From the NCBI GenBank assembly GCA_030431715.1, contig JAUIIO010000031.1:1-38036 (forward strand): a stretch of 38,036 nucleotides of DNA. Direction: 5' to 3'. The notes under the pieces were generated by a model, which saw only the letters and a program-made list of their open reading frames with translations, did not search any database and was not told the DNA's origin. Both the position numbers and the translations under genes were made by a program. Below are positions 1 to 6,699 of this stretch, piece by piece (the stretch's first letter is position 1; each line of letters starts with the position of its first letter). The DNA comes from a bacterium (GTDB taxonomy: Bacteria > Bdellovibrionota_C > UBA2361 > RFPC01).

Positions 1-204
1 CACATATGGAATCATTCTTTCATACCATTAAGATGGAACTTATTTACCAGAACAAGTTTCATACACAAGTTCAGGCTGCGGCATTTATCTGGGATTACAT
101 GCACTTTTATAATAAGGAAAGGATGCATTCTTCGCTGGATTATATCACTCCTGAACGCTATAATCAGATTTACGCATAGTGTCTACTTCGCGGGGGGAAC
201 ATCA
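1..204 (+). mobile_element. IS3-family insertion sequence, right end (cut by window edge)
   Basis: This is the 3' end of an IS3-family element: the end of its orfB plus a terminal inverted repeat. On the complementary strand the end reads TGATGTTCCCCCCGCGAAG, and it resembles the left end of a related copy at 7204 (TGAGCTCCCCCCCCC then A-run, AGTGGACAC). The element stops at 204, directly before GACG, and the next bases are the inner part of an integron attC site, so the IS sits inside an attC. Confidence 0.75.
3..179 (+). CDS. IS3-family transposase OrfB, C-terminal fragment
   Basis: The frame is open from the window edge and encodes the last 58 residues of an IS3-family DDE transposase. 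The visible part opens with MESFFHTIKMELIY, which contains the third catalytic acidic residue (E of ESFF) and the lysine seven residues later that is typical of the family. The closing stretch MHSSLDYITPERYNQ matches the family's usual C-terminal HSSLgY.tP..Y motif. The rest of the gene lies outside the window, so whether the element is intact cannot be judged. Confidence 0.85.
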   Translation, partial: HMESFFHTIKMELIYQNKFHTQVQAAAFIWDYMHFYNKERMHSSLDYITPERYNQIYA

Positions 205-241
205 GACGGGGAAACCCCGCGGCTATTTTTGACCGTTAAGC
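205..241 (+). repeat. attC right half, truncated by IS
   Basis: The fragment carries the central hairpin GGGGAAACCCC and the R' box GTTAAGC (235-241). The R'' half is missing because the IS right end abuts GACG at 205-208. The following cassette starts TTAAGC, which pairs with GCTTAAC at 918-924. Confidence 0.75.
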
Positions 242-255
242 GGTCCAATTTTTCC

Positions 256-290
256 TTGAAAAATACTTGAAATTATTGTAAACTATAGTT
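256..290 (+). promoter_or_regulatory. Candidate promoter and palindromic operator of toxin-antitoxin cassette
   Basis: TTGAAA (256-261) and TAAACT (279-284) are separated by 17 bases, a plausible sigma-70 promoter just upstream of the toxin gene. A perfect 10-base palindrome AACTATAGTT (281-290) overlaps the -10. Autoregulation through such an operator is usual for toxin-antitoxin pairs, but binding here is inference. Confidence 0.4.
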
Positions 291-301
291 AACATATCGG
301 C

Positions 302-634
302 ATGGAAGCATCTGCCCGTGAACTTATTATGCTCGAAACTCAGGAAGGGGACGTTCCCTTTGAAAAGTGGCTCGAGAATCTTAAAAGTAAGGCCTTTCAA
401 GTTGCAGTCGATGCGAGGCTTACCCGTGTGGCAGACGGAAATTTTGGAGACCACAAATCTGTGGGCGAGGGAGTTTTCGAGCTTCGCATACCGAAAGGTC
501 CAGGCTTGAGGATTTACTACGGGCTAGATGGACCCAGATTAGTTGTCCTTATTGGTGGGGGCGATAAGAGCTCTCAAAAGAAGGACATTCGTAATGCACA
601 GAAACTGTGGAAGGAGTATCTCGATGCCAGGTAA
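302..634 (+). CDS. RelE/HigB-type addiction module toxin (Gp49-like family)
   Basis: A 110-residue protein of the phage-derived Gp49-like / addiction-module killer family, mRNA-interfering toxins of the RelE superfold. Family features are visible: FEKWLENL near the N-terminus, the central GNFGDHKSVGEGVFELRI, GPGLRIYY, and the C-terminal VVLIGGGDKSSQKKDI. An in-frame ATG at 329 (MLETQEG) would give a start closer to most homologues; the upstream ATG is the longest option. It lies in the first integron cassette and overlaps its antitoxin by 11 bases, toxin first, as is normal for this family. Such modules are common in large cassette arrays, where they are thought to stabilise the array. Confidence 0.88.
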   Translation: MEASARELIMLETQEGDVPFEKWLENLKSKAFQVAVDARLTRVADGNFGDHKSVGEGVFELRIPKGPGLRIYYGLDGPRLVVLIGGGDKSSQKKDIRNAQKLWKEYLDAR

Positions 635-923
635 ACCATATACCCCAACACTGATAGTTAGACTGAAGGATCCGGACTATGCAATGAGCTACCTCACTGA
701 GGTCTTGCAGCACGAGACTCAAGAGGCTTTTCTAATAGCTCTTCGCCATGTAATTGATGCTCGAGAGGAGAGTGTAGCCGATTTAGCAGAAGAGATTGGC
801 GTAACACGGCAGGGACTCTACAAAATGCTTTCCGAAGAAGGTAACCCTCGACTATCAACTCTCAGTCAGCTGCTTAAATCTCTTGGGATGAAAATTAGCA
901 TTTCAGGAGATGCTGCTGCTTAA
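624..923 (+). CDS. Addiction module antidote protein (XRE-like HTH)
   Basis: A 99-residue antitoxin partner of the preceding toxin. The start at 624 is preferred because AAGGAG lies eight bases upstream and the gene overlaps the toxin end; the frame is open further upstream but that part overlaps the toxin. A helix-turn-helix spans roughly residues 48-90 (ADLAEEIGVTRQGLYKML followed by LSTLSQLLKSLGM), as in the TIGR02684-type antidotes. It should neutralise the toxin and repress the pair's promoter. Its stop codon lies inside GCTTAAC (918-924), which is a perfect RYYYAAC box and the R'' of this cassette. Confidence 0.88.
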   Translation: MPGKPYTPTLIVRLKDPDYAMSYLTEVLQHETQEAFLIALRHVIDAREESVADLAEEIGVTRQGLYKMLSEEGNPRLSTLSQLLKSLGMKISISGDAAA

Positions 924-985
924 CAAAGCACTCATGAGTGGGCGACTGGCAGCCGGACGAGGCTCTTCGGCTAGATTTTGGATCG
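918..985 (+). repeat. Remnant attC left half of the toxin-antitoxin cassette
   Basis: GCTTAAC at 918-924 is the exact reverse complement of the cassette start GTTAAGC at 235. A hairpin-rich stretch follows (GGACGAGGCTCTTCGGCT), but no GTTAAGC-like R' box does. The site seems to have lost its right half, fusing this cassette to the next segment (about 985-1226). Confidence 0.45.
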
Positions 986-991
986 CTGAAA

Positions 992-1129
992 TTATTTTCG
1001 GGATGAATTTGAGTCAATTTTGCGAAGGTCTTTCTCAACTGACTTCTTGAGCTCAACAGTTTCTACAGGAAGTACCACAGACTTCGTGCCATCATCAGTG
1101 ATATATTTGAGATTCTTTGGTTCTGCCAT
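992..1129 (-). CDS. Small hypothetical protein, antisense within cassette
   Basis: A 45-residue ORF on the minus strand, beginning MAEPKNLKYITDDGTKSV and ending in a lysine/serine-rich tail. It has an AAAAGG sequence about nine bases before the ATG. It fills the otherwise empty stretch between the broken attC at 918 and the complete attC at 1177. Minus-strand genes do occur in integron cassettes. I recognise no family. It may be the only gene of a second cassette fused to the toxin-antitoxin cassette, or it may not be expressed. Confidence 0.4.
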   Translation of the reverse strand: MAEPKNLKYITDDGTKSVVLPVETVELKKSVEKDLRKIDSNSSRK

Positions 1130-1176
1130 GTTGTAGCCTTTTCATTGCTTTAGCCATATTTTGATGCAATTCTCAG

Positions 1177-1233
1177 GATATAACAATACGTTTTTCCGGA
1201 CGGTAAACCGCCGGAAAACTTTGCCGTTATATC
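1177..1233 (+). repeat. attC site
   Basis: R'' GATATAAC (1177-1184) and R' GTTATATC (1226-1233) are perfect reverse complements. They flank a TTTTTCCGG ... CCGGAAAA stem. Confidence 0.85.
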
Positions 1234-1248
1234 GCATAGATGAGTTAG

Positions 1249-1875
1249 ATGGATTGTGATGTAGTGATAGTCCTCGGTGGAGGGCGAGATTCCGAATTGA
1301 AATTAAATACTCGCTCCAGAGCACGAGTAGATCGGGCATTAGATCTGTTCTCTGCGGATTCGCATATTAAAATTATTTTATCCGGAGGGATTTCGTTTTC
1401 TTCTCCAGCAGAGTATCAGAAGACAGAAGCTGAAATGCTCAGAGAGTATGCAATGGGCAAAGGATTCCCCTCAGATCGCATACTGCTTGAGGAGTCTTCG
1501 ACAGATACTCTTGGCAATGCCTTCTTTTCACGTGTTGAGTTCCTAGATCCAAATAATTGGAGAAGAGTGTCCGTTGTATCTTCTGAATTTCATATACCAC
1601 GCTGCCGGTATTTATTTGAAAAGGTTTTGGGGGATGGTTTCTCTGTGACGTATGAGTCCACGCAAAGTGGCTATGATCAATCGAAGTTAGATGAATTAGA
1701 AGAGCAAGAGCGCCATATCCGTAAGGTTTATGATAAATGGCTTAGCTCTATCGAGCCCGGAGATATAGAGGGAGTCCGAAAAATACTTTTTGAGCATCAT
1801 CCCGGACATGCGGTTAGTCCGGACTATTCAAAGTTAAAGTTTAGTGAGTTACTTTACGGAAGAGATGCGATATAA
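1249..1875 (+). CDS. DUF218 / YdcF-ElyC-SanA family protein
   Basis: A 208-residue protein of the DUF218 superfamily (YdcF, SanA, ElyC). The Rossmann-like core motifs are visible: VVIVLGGGRDSEL near the N-terminus, IILSGG, LLEESSTDTLGNA and VVSSEFHIPRCRYLF. Members are implicated in envelope polysaccharide or SAM-binding roles, but the reaction is generally unknown. There is no N-terminal membrane anchor here, unlike SanA and ElyC, so it is more like cytoplasmic YdcF. Its stop codon lies inside the R'' box of the following attC, a tight fit common in this array. Confidence 0.82.
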   Translation: MDCDVVIVLGGGRDSELKLNTRSRARVDRALDLFSADSHIKIILSGGISFSSPAEYQKTEAEMLREYAMGKGFPSDRILLEESSTDTLGNAFFSRVEFLDPNNWRRVSVVSSEFHIPRCRYLFEKVLGDGFSVTYESTQSGYDQSKLDELEEQERHIRKVYDKWLSSIEPGDIEGVRKILFEHHPGHAVSPDYSKLKFSELLYGRDAI

Positions 1876-1936
1876 CCAACCATATTATCGCACGAAAAAC
1901 CCTTCGGTTTTTCACCGCTCACTTTTGCCGTTATAC
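1867..1936 (+). repeat. attC site
   Basis: GCGATATAAC (1867-1876) is the perfect 10-base reverse complement of the cassette start GTTATATCGC at 1226. The central hairpin is GAAAAACCCTTCGGTTTTTC. R' GTTATAC is at 1930-1936. Confidence 0.9.
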
Positions 1937-1959
1937 ATGCCTTGATTCTTGGGTGATAC

Positions 1960-2736
1960 ATGACTATAAATTTATCCAAGAAATTGGAAGAAAATTTATT
2001 TGAGGGCTTCAGGCTACTCCAAGGCCTTCAAGATGTCCAATGGCACTGCGAGAACGATCATGAGTTCTTTGCAACAGGATGTGAGGCGGCGTGGCTAAAT
2101 GGCGTCCTATATTGTAACAGACCATCTACAAGCCTATCTTCATTTATCAACCAAACTTCTGAGCACTTTAGAAGTCTGGGACTAACTGCTGTCTGGCGAA
2201 TCGGTCTGTCGACCATTGATCGTCTGGCATTATCTGATATGTTGCTCGATCTGGGCTTCGAAAAAATTTCGAATTCACCTGAGATGATACTTGATTTAAA
2301 TACAATTGGCGCACGTAGAGAAAACCTACTTGAATTTGTTCCTCTCACTGAAGATAGAATTGATGATTGGTTAAGGCAATTTGCTGTTTCCTTTGAGCTA
2401 GGCGATGAAGATAGAGTATTCTTTAGGACTTTCCTGGAGAAAACATTACATGTCCCCAATTGTACCTTCAAAAGTTTTATTGGCTTTTATGACGGCGAGG
2501 CCGTCAGCTGTGGTTCTATCTCTTTCTTTGGTGAAGTCCCTGTAATTTACAATATTGCTACCAATCCCGCACACCGAAGGAAGGGATATGGTACTGCAAT
2601 CACACAATATCTAGCGTCACATGCCAAGGAGAGAGGCTTTCAAACTGTTGGTCTCTTCTCAACTGAAGCCGGATTTCATGTTTATAAGAACTTGGGGTTT
2701 TCAGTTATCTCTGAAATGGAGAATTATTTGATTTGA
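1960..2736 (+). CDS. GNAT family N-acetyltransferase (long form)
   Basis: A 258-residue protein. Its C-terminal half (about 125-258) is a GNAT fold: YNIATNPAHRRKGYGTAITQYL supplies the acetyl-CoA pyrophosphate-binding motif A (RRKGYGT), and a YKNLGF motif sits near the end (HVYKNLGFSV). The N-terminal half has no clear motif and may be a degenerate second GNAT domain, as in other two-domain members. The acetyl-CoA acceptor is unknown. It is the only gene of its cassette and is one of five acetyltransferases in the array. Confidence 0.85.
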   Translation: MTINLSKKLEENLFEGFRLLQGLQDVQWHCENDHEFFATGCEAAWLNGVLYCNRPSTSLSSFINQTSEHFRSLGLTAVWRIGLSTIDRLALSDMLLDLGFEKISNSPEMILDLNTIGARRENLLEFVPLTEDRIDDWLRQFAVSFELGDEDRVFFRTFLEKTLHVPNCTFKSFIGFYDGEAVSCGSISFFGEVPVIYNIATNPAHRRKGYGTAITQYLASHAKERGFQTVGLFSTEAGFHVYKNLGFSVISEMENYLI

Positions 2737-2746
2737 CTGTACTATG

Positions 2747-2806
2747 GCATGTATTACCAACCGTATGACCAGACAGCAAAGCTGCTGGTCAACTAAGCCG
2801 TTATAC
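2747..2806 (+). repeat. attC site
   Basis: GGCATGTATTAC matches the reverse complement of the cassette start GTTATACATGCC at 1930 with one mismatch. The stem is GACCAGACAGC ... GCTGCTGGTC. R' GTTATAC is at 2800-2806. Confidence 0.88.
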
Positions 2807-2829
2807 TCGCCTATTAAATAAGTGCCACA

Positions 2830-3318
2830 ATGGAACCAAAAGAATATTATTCCTCTCTTCCTAAGAAACGGATGGGTGCTGGAGCTCTTTTCTTTGATTC
2901 AGCTGGCAAAGTACTTCTCGTCAAACCGACATATAAAGATACTTGGGAGATCCCAGGAGGTGTCGTTGAGTCAGATGAGTCGCCACTAGAATGTTGCAAG
3001 AGAGAAGTCCAGGAAGAGCTTGGTTTAGAGCTCGACTTATTACGCCTGCTAGCTGTTGACTACTCAAGTAAGAATGGTGATCTCACAGAAAGCCTTCACT
3101 TTCTATTTGTTGGCGCAACGCTAACAGATGCGCAGATCCAACAAATTGAATTACCGAGTGATGAGCTCAGTGAGTTTAGATTCTTTTCACCTGAAGACGC
3201 TCCTTCAGTGCTGGGTCCGAGACTCAAAGAGCGGTTAGAGTTCGCTCTGAGTCAGATAGCTACAGGAGGCACGTATTACTTGGAAAATCAGGAAGAACCT
3301 GCGAGTATAACCAACTAG
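2830..3318 (+). CDS. Nudix hydrolase
   Basis: A 162-residue Nudix hydrolase. The Nudix box GX5EX7REUXEEXGU is perfect: G44, E50, R58-E59, E62-E63, G65, with residues 43-66 forming the metal- and pyrophosphate-binding loop-helix-loop. Such enzymes hydrolyse nucleoside diphosphates linked to another moiety; the substrate cannot be told from the sequence. The gene starts at ATG 2830, shortly after the attC. It runs through the R'' box of its own attC, so its last residues (ASITN) are encoded by recombination-site sequence. Confidence 0.93.
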   Translation: MEPKEYYSSLPKKRMGAGALFFDSAGKVLLVKPTYKDTWEIPGGVVESDESPLECCKREVQEELGLELDLLRLLAVDYSSKNGDLTESLHFLFVGATLTDAQIQQIELPSDELSEFRFFSPEDAPSVLGPRLKERLEFALSQIATGGTYYLENQEEPASITN

Positions 3319-3370
3319 ATGAGCGAAATTCGTCACCGCGTGCCGAATTCGCTCACTGAAACCGTTATCC
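3301..3370 (+). repeat. attC site overlapping the Nudix 3' end
   Basis: GCGAGTATAAC is the perfect 11-base reverse complement of the cassette start at 2800. GAGCGAAATTCG pairs with CGAATTCGCTC. R' GTTATCC is at 3364-3370. The central structure is nearly the same as in the attC at 4762. Confidence 0.9.
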
Positions 3371-3386
3371 ACTAACTCGAAAATTT

Positions 3387-3827
3387 GTGAAAACAGAACA
3401 CGAAAGAATAGAATGGCGCTCAACCGAATATGAAAAGCTGGTAGATCTTCGAGATCGTTTATTTAGGCGTCCCTTTGATTTAAGCTACTCAGCAGAAGAA
3501 CTTGATGGTGAATTAAATGATATCGCTCTGGCAACGCGTATTGATGAGCAGCCAATAGGTTTTTTATCCTTAAGAAGAGTTGATGATTCAGTGGTTCAGC
3601 TCAGACAAATGGTTATTGAACCAGAATTTCAGGGACAGGGATTTGGATCTGATCTCGTAGAATTTGCGGAGCAGGTTGCAAAGTCTGAAGGATACACTCG
3701 CATAGTGCTCGATGCTCGCGAGGAATCACTTGAATTTTATAACAAAAATGGATACTTGCCGATGGGCGAGAAATTTTTTTACAAGACCGTAATGCATCAA
3801 AAAATGTATAAGGATATATGTGGGTAA
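3387..3827 (+). CDS. GNAT family N-acetyltransferase
   Basis: A 146-residue GNAT protein starting at a GTG codon (3387). Motif A is VQLRQMVIEPEFQGQGFGSDL with the QGQGFG pyrophosphate loop; motif B is LDAREESLEFYNKNGYLP. The pattern (LRQM ... QGQGFG ... LdAR ... FYnknGY) resembles the ElaA/PhnO-like clade, but the substrate is unknown. It is the sole gene in its cassette, and the stop codon lies within the following R'' box. It shares about the same architecture as the acetyltransferase at 4330, two cassettes downstream. Confidence 0.88.
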   Translation: MKTEHERIEWRSTEYEKLVDLRDRLFRRPFDLSYSAEELDGELNDIALATRIDEQPIGFLSLRRVDDSVVQLRQMVIEPEFQGQGFGSDLVEFAEQVAKSEGYTRIVLDAREESLEFYNKNGYLPMGEKFFYKTVMHQKMYKDICG

Positions 3828-3880
3828 CAAACAGAATCAAAGCACGCGGTATCCCGCGGCTTTTTTCGAAACCGTTATAC
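3820..3880 (+). repeat. attC site
   Basis: GTGGGTAAC matches the reverse complement of the cassette start GTTATCCAC with one mismatch. The central hairpin is CGCGGTATCCCGCGG followed by T6. R' GTTATAC is at 3874-3880. Confidence 0.88.
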
Positions 3881-3896
3881 CCACACTCAAAAGCAT

Positions 3897-4250
3897 ATGG
3901 ATAGACAACCAATAAAACGAAATTGGGAAGAGGCAGAACCTGAGAATCTCTTTGACGACGCAGCCATACGTAGAAGATGCTTTCTCCCTGAGGACGCTAC
4001 CTCTCCAAACCTTGATGTTTTGAATCATGGCATTATGAAACCCGGATTAAGGCTTCCGTGGTTTCTCCATGAAGACAAAGATGAAATGATCGTAGTGCTA
4101 CAAGGTGCTGGAGTAATGCACTTTAAAAGTGCTGAGCCGATAGATTTAAAAAGGGGAGATACTCTTTGTGTCCCTGCAGGCACTGAACATAGTCTAGAGA
4201 ATACTGGAGACACTGATTTTGAAGCTATTTTCTTTAAAGTTTTGTGCTAG
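3897..4250 (+). CDS. Cupin-domain protein
   Basis: A 117-residue single-domain cupin. The sequence from about residue 45 shows the conserved beta-barrel pattern: LNHGIMKPGLRLPWFLHEDKDEMIVVL, then QGAGVMHF, then RGDTLCVPAGTEHSLEN. H and E residues of the two motifs (FLHEDKDE and GTEHS) could bind a metal. The family covers isomerases, dioxygenases and non-enzymatic binders, so no reaction is assigned. The gene occupies a whole cassette. Confidence 0.85.
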   Translation: MDRQPIKRNWEEAEPENLFDDAAIRRRCFLPEDATSPNLDVLNHGIMKPGLRLPWFLHEDKDEMIVVLQGAGVMHFKSAEPIDLKRGDTLCVPAGTEHSLENTGDTDFEAIFFKVLC

Positions 4251-4252
4251 TT

Positions 4253-4314
4253 GGGTATAACAAACTGAAGATAAAGCACGCGGTAACCCGCGACTTTTTT
4301 CGATACCGTTATAT
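4253..4314 (+). repeat. attC site
   Basis: GGGTATAAC pairs with the cassette start GTTATACCC at 3874. The hairpin CGCGGTAACCCGCG followed by T6 is very like the attC at 3820. R' GTTATAT is at 4308-4314. Confidence 0.9.
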
Positions 4315-4329
4315 TGCCTTGTATAAATT

Positions 4330-4779
4330 ATGCAAATAGTCCAACCAAAAACAGAGGAAGAGCTTAGCAGCTACTACGATTTTCGGTGGCGACATCTACG
4401 TGAGCCTTGGAATCAGCCAAGGGGCAGCGAGAAAGACGATCTCGAAACAGAGTCGTTTCACCTCTCTGCGAAAGATGATTCTGGATCCATCGTTGGGGTT
4501 GGACGTATTCACCTCAACAGCGCAGAAGAGGCTCAAGTAAGATATATGGCAGTTGATCCGAATTGTAGAGGTCAAGGCGTCGGTAAGCATATCCTAGAGA
4601 AACTCGAAGTTCATGCGACGGATCAAAAAGCCTCTAAGATTGTCCTTAATGCTAGAGAAAATGCTCGTGGATTTTATGAGAGATTAGGCTATTGTGTCAC
4701 AGCGGAAGGGCCAACAATGTTCGGTGAAATCAAGCATTTTGTCATGCTGAAAGATTTGGCCGGCAATGTAACAATCTAG
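4330..4779 (+). CDS. GNAT family N-acetyltransferase
   Basis: A 149-residue GNAT protein. Motif A is VRYMAVDPNCRGQGVGKHILEKLE with RGQGVGKH at the acetyl-CoA pyrophosphate; motif B is IVLNARENARGFYERLGY. The N-terminal YYDFRWRHLREPW is typical of a widespread small-acetyltransferase group related to ElaA, of unknown substrate. It is the only gene of its cassette. The terminal residues GNVTI are encoded within the attC R'' region, so cassette exchange at this end could alter the C-terminus. Confidence 0.88.
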   Translation: MQIVQPKTEEELSSYYDFRWRHLREPWNQPRGSEKDDLETESFHLSAKDDSGSIVGVGRIHLNSAEEAQVRYMAVDPNCRGQGVGKHILEKLEVHATDQKASKIVLNARENARGFYERLGYCVTAEGPTMFGEIKHFVMLKDLAGNVTI

Positions 4780-4830
4780 ACGAGCTAATTCGTCACTGCG
4801 TGCTGAATTAGCTCACTGAAACCGTTATGC
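4762..4830 (+). repeat. attC site
   Basis: GGCAATGTAAC matches the reverse complement of the cassette start GTTATATTGCC with one mismatch. The stem GAGCTAATTCG ... TGAATTAGCTC is nearly the same as in the attC at 3301. R' GTTATGC is at 4824-4830. Confidence 0.9.
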
Positions 4831-4844
4831 GCTCGGAATAAAGT

Positions 4845-5237
4845 ATGACAGAAATGGATCAAAGAAGTGTTTTTCAACAGGCTCTTGAGCTTGCAGATCT
4901 TGAGTTCGACTGGGATACGTATGGTAATGAGCCACCTATCGAGCAACCTGCAATTAATGCAGCCTGTGAATTCCTCGTTGAGCACTTCGATGAAGTATCT
5001 CGTAAAGCTGCTTCAGTTGTGCCTACAAGTGGGGGTGGGATCCAGGTCGAATGGCATCAGAATGGTGCTGACTTAGAAATCGAGTGGGACGGCAAAGGAG
5101 ACATGATCGGCTTGTTGCGCACAGGTGCTCTAAAAGGACTCAGTGAGCTCGACTATGAAACTCCAGAGACCACCCCTTCGATTATTGCAAGCTGGGCCGT
5201 GACAGCCGCAAGTGAGTGGCCACCAGCGATTGCATAA
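4845..5237 (+). CDS. Cassette-encoded hypothetical protein
   Basis: A 130-residue acidic, soluble protein with no signal peptide. It contains FDWDTYGNEPP and VVPTSGGGIQVEWHQNGADLEIEW, which resemble a widespread family of small bacterial hypotheticals with a WDxYG motif followed by a P(T/S)xxGGxxLEW segment. I know no function for that family. The stop codon is inside the R'' box of its attC, as for several neighbours. Confidence 0.7.
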   Translation: MTEMDQRSVFQQALELADLEFDWDTYGNEPPIEQPAINAACEFLVEHFDEVSRKAASVVPTSGGGIQVEWHQNGADLEIEWDGKGDMIGLLRTGALKGLSELDYETPETTPSIIASWAVTAASEWPPAIA

Positions 5238-5286
5238 CAAACTGTATGAGCAGATTTTCTCGCCTTTAGCTCGAAAACTGTTATAC
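5230..5286 (+). repeat. attC site
   Basis: GCATAAC (5232-5238) pairs with the cassette start GTTATGC at 4824. A TTTTCTCG ... CGAAAA stem lies in the centre. R' GTTATAC is at 5280-5286. Confidence 0.87.
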
Positions 5287-5320
5287 TTAGCCGCTATGCG
5301 CCTACTCAAAAAGAAAATAA

Positions 5321-5725
5321 ATGAACAACATAGAATTAGTTAAACAAATATACGCAGCATTTGGTGAAGGTAACATCTCAGCAGTTCTTGAGATGCTCGA
5401 CCAAAATGTAAATTGGCGAATTGTTGGACCACCAGACTATCCTTTTTTCGGAAGATATAAGGGGCATAATGGATTTCAAGAGTTTCTAGGGAAGCTCGGT
5501 GGGGCAGCTGAGATCAGCTCTTTTGAACCTCAAAGATTCCTCGATGCAGGAAACGCTGTGATTGTGACGGGCTCAGAGAGCGCCACTGCTAAAAACACCA
5601 ATATCGAGTATTCCACAGAATGGTGCCATATTTTTACCATTGAAGGAGGAAAGGTGGTAAGCTTTGAAGAATATTTGGATTCTGCGCCACTAGTTGCTGC
5701 CCATGATGGCGGTGCGAGCGCATAA
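5321..5725 (+). CDS. SnoaL-like / NTF2-fold protein
   Basis: A 134-residue protein of the SnoaL-like (NTF2-fold) superfamily. The N-terminus NIELVKQIYAAFGEGNISAVLEMLDQNVNWRI is the typical opening helix pair, followed by a cone-shaped beta-sheet pattern (GPPDYPFFGRYKGHNG, then WCHIFTIEGGKVVSFEEYLDS). Family members range from polyketide cyclases to ketosteroid-isomerase-like proteins, and many have no known activity. The cassette has a 34-base leader before the ATG. Confidence 0.85.
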   Translation: MNNIELVKQIYAAFGEGNISAVLEMLDQNVNWRIVGPPDYPFFGRYKGHNGFQEFLGKLGGAAEISSFEPQRFLDAGNAVIVTGSESATAKNTNIEYSTEWCHIFTIEGGKVVSFEEYLDSAPLVAAHDGGASA

Positions 5726-5786
5726 CCAACTGGGGGAGTACGAAAAACCCTTCGGTTTTTTCGCCGCTACCCGATGCCGTTATAAT
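5718..5786 (+). repeat. attC site
   Basis: The R'' box is GCATAAC (5720-5726). The central hairpin GAAAAACCCTTCGGTTTTTTC is almost identical to that of the attC at 1867. R' GTTATAA is at 5779-5785. Confidence 0.87.
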
Positions 5787-5805
5787 TCCAAACGAACATT
5801 TCGAG

Positions 5806-6027
5806 ATGAGTACTGAACAAGAGATGAAATGGGTAGAATTGTGGGAACAACTTTACCGCTTTAATGAATCAGGTCTGGTTCTAATCAATGCTGCTGAGCA
5901 ACAGTCATGTTCATTGGATGAGGCAAAAGGCTTGGTTCAAGAGGCAATCTACGCCAACAAATCGGTCTCACTCGAAGAGTCACATTATTTTGGTAAGAAG
6001 GCCGTTTTTATCACTGTGGCCTCTTAA
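5806..6027 (+). CDS. Small cassette-encoded hypothetical protein
   Basis: A 73-residue protein with no recognised family. It begins MSTEQEMKWVELWEQLY, looks mostly helical and soluble, and ends with a short beta-like FGKKAVFITVAS. It fills a small cassette between complete attC sites at 5718 and 6044. A longer overlapping frame (5888-6145) runs across the attC and is not credible. Confidence 0.65.
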   Translation: MSTEQEMKWVELWEQLYRFNESGLVLINAAEQQSCSLDEAKGLVQEAIYANKSVSLEESHYFGKKAVFITVAS

Positions 6028-6043
6028 GTTTTCTGGTAGCTTG

Positions 6044-6112
6044 GGTTTTATAACAATTAAGTTGACGCCGAGAAAAACCTGCGGTTTTTCCGGGTCACTT
6101 ACAACGTTATAC
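6044..6112 (+). repeat. attC site
   Basis: TTATAAC (6048-6054) pairs with the cassette start GTTATAA at 5779. The central hairpin is GAAAAACCTGCGGTTTTTC. R' GTTATAC is at 6106-6112. Confidence 0.87.
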
Positions 6113-6141
6113 CCCATATACTCATATGGTGTTAAAGCTAA

Positions 6142-6555
6142 ATGAAAATTGAACTTACCGATTCACCATCCGAAAGCGATAAAGAGGCTCTCAAGAAAGG
6201 ACTCAGCGCTCACTCCGCAAAGCACAATCATACCTGGGATGAGAAAGAGGTTGGCTTATTCTGTCGAGATGAAAATGGGATCGTAGTAGCAGGTCTTGTG
6301 GGCGAAACATTCTTCGGTTGGCTATACATAGAACATCTCTGGGTGAGTGACGCTCTGCGTGGGCAAGGAATTGGAAAGAAGCTAGTTCGATTTGCTGAGG
6401 ATGAGGCGAAGAGGCGTGGGTGCAGTCATTCAGCTTTAGATACTTTTACGTTTCAATCTCCTAAATTTTATGAACATCTAGGCTATGAGCGGAGTGGTCA
6501 ATTCACAGATTTTCCTAAAGGAGAGCGGCTGATATACTACTCTAAGAAGCTTTGA
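6142..6555 (+). CDS. GNAT family N-acetyltransferase
   Basis: A 137-residue GNAT protein. Motif A is IEHLWVSDALRGQGIGKKLV with RGQGIGKK as the acetyl-CoA loop; then CSHSALDTFTFQSPKFYEHLGYE and a C-terminal FPKGERLIYYSKKL. The LDTF.FQ.P.FY..LGY and FP.G motifs are shared with the acetyltransferase at 10675, so these two form a subgroup apart from those at 3387 and 4330. The substrate is unknown. It is the single gene of its cassette. Confidence 0.9.
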   Translation: MKIELTDSPSESDKEALKKGLSAHSAKHNHTWDEKEVGLFCRDENGIVVAGLVGETFFGWLYIEHLWVSDALRGQGIGKKLVRFAEDEAKRRGCSHSALDTFTFQSPKFYEHLGYERSGQFTDFPKGERLIYYSKKL

Positions 6556-6616
6556 TGGGGTATAAGAAATCAAACCAGCTAACGGGTAAATCCGCGGATA
6601 TTTTCGACCGTTATCC
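6555..6616 (+). repeat. attC site with altered R'' box
   Basis: GGGGTATAAG (6557-6566) matches the reverse complement of the cassette start GTTATACCCC except for the last base: AAG replaces the conserved AAC. R' GTTATCC is at 6610-6616. The changed base lies at the R'' core and could weaken the site. Confidence 0.82.
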
Positions 6617-6699
6617 CTTATGCGACAGAACCCCCTAGAAGTCCATAACATGTTTCGACTTGCCTATAGAAATGTGATGAAGTCCTAAAGGAGCAAATT

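Noticed and set aside
1890..1912. GAAAAACCCTTCGGTTTTTC hairpin as a Rho-independent terminator
   Set aside because: It is the central stem of an attC site, recurring at 5748 with the same flanking boxes. It may still slow transcription but is explained by the integron.
5888..6145. 85-codon + strand ORF
   Set aside because: It crosses the attC at 6044 and overlaps the better-supported 73-residue cassette gene.
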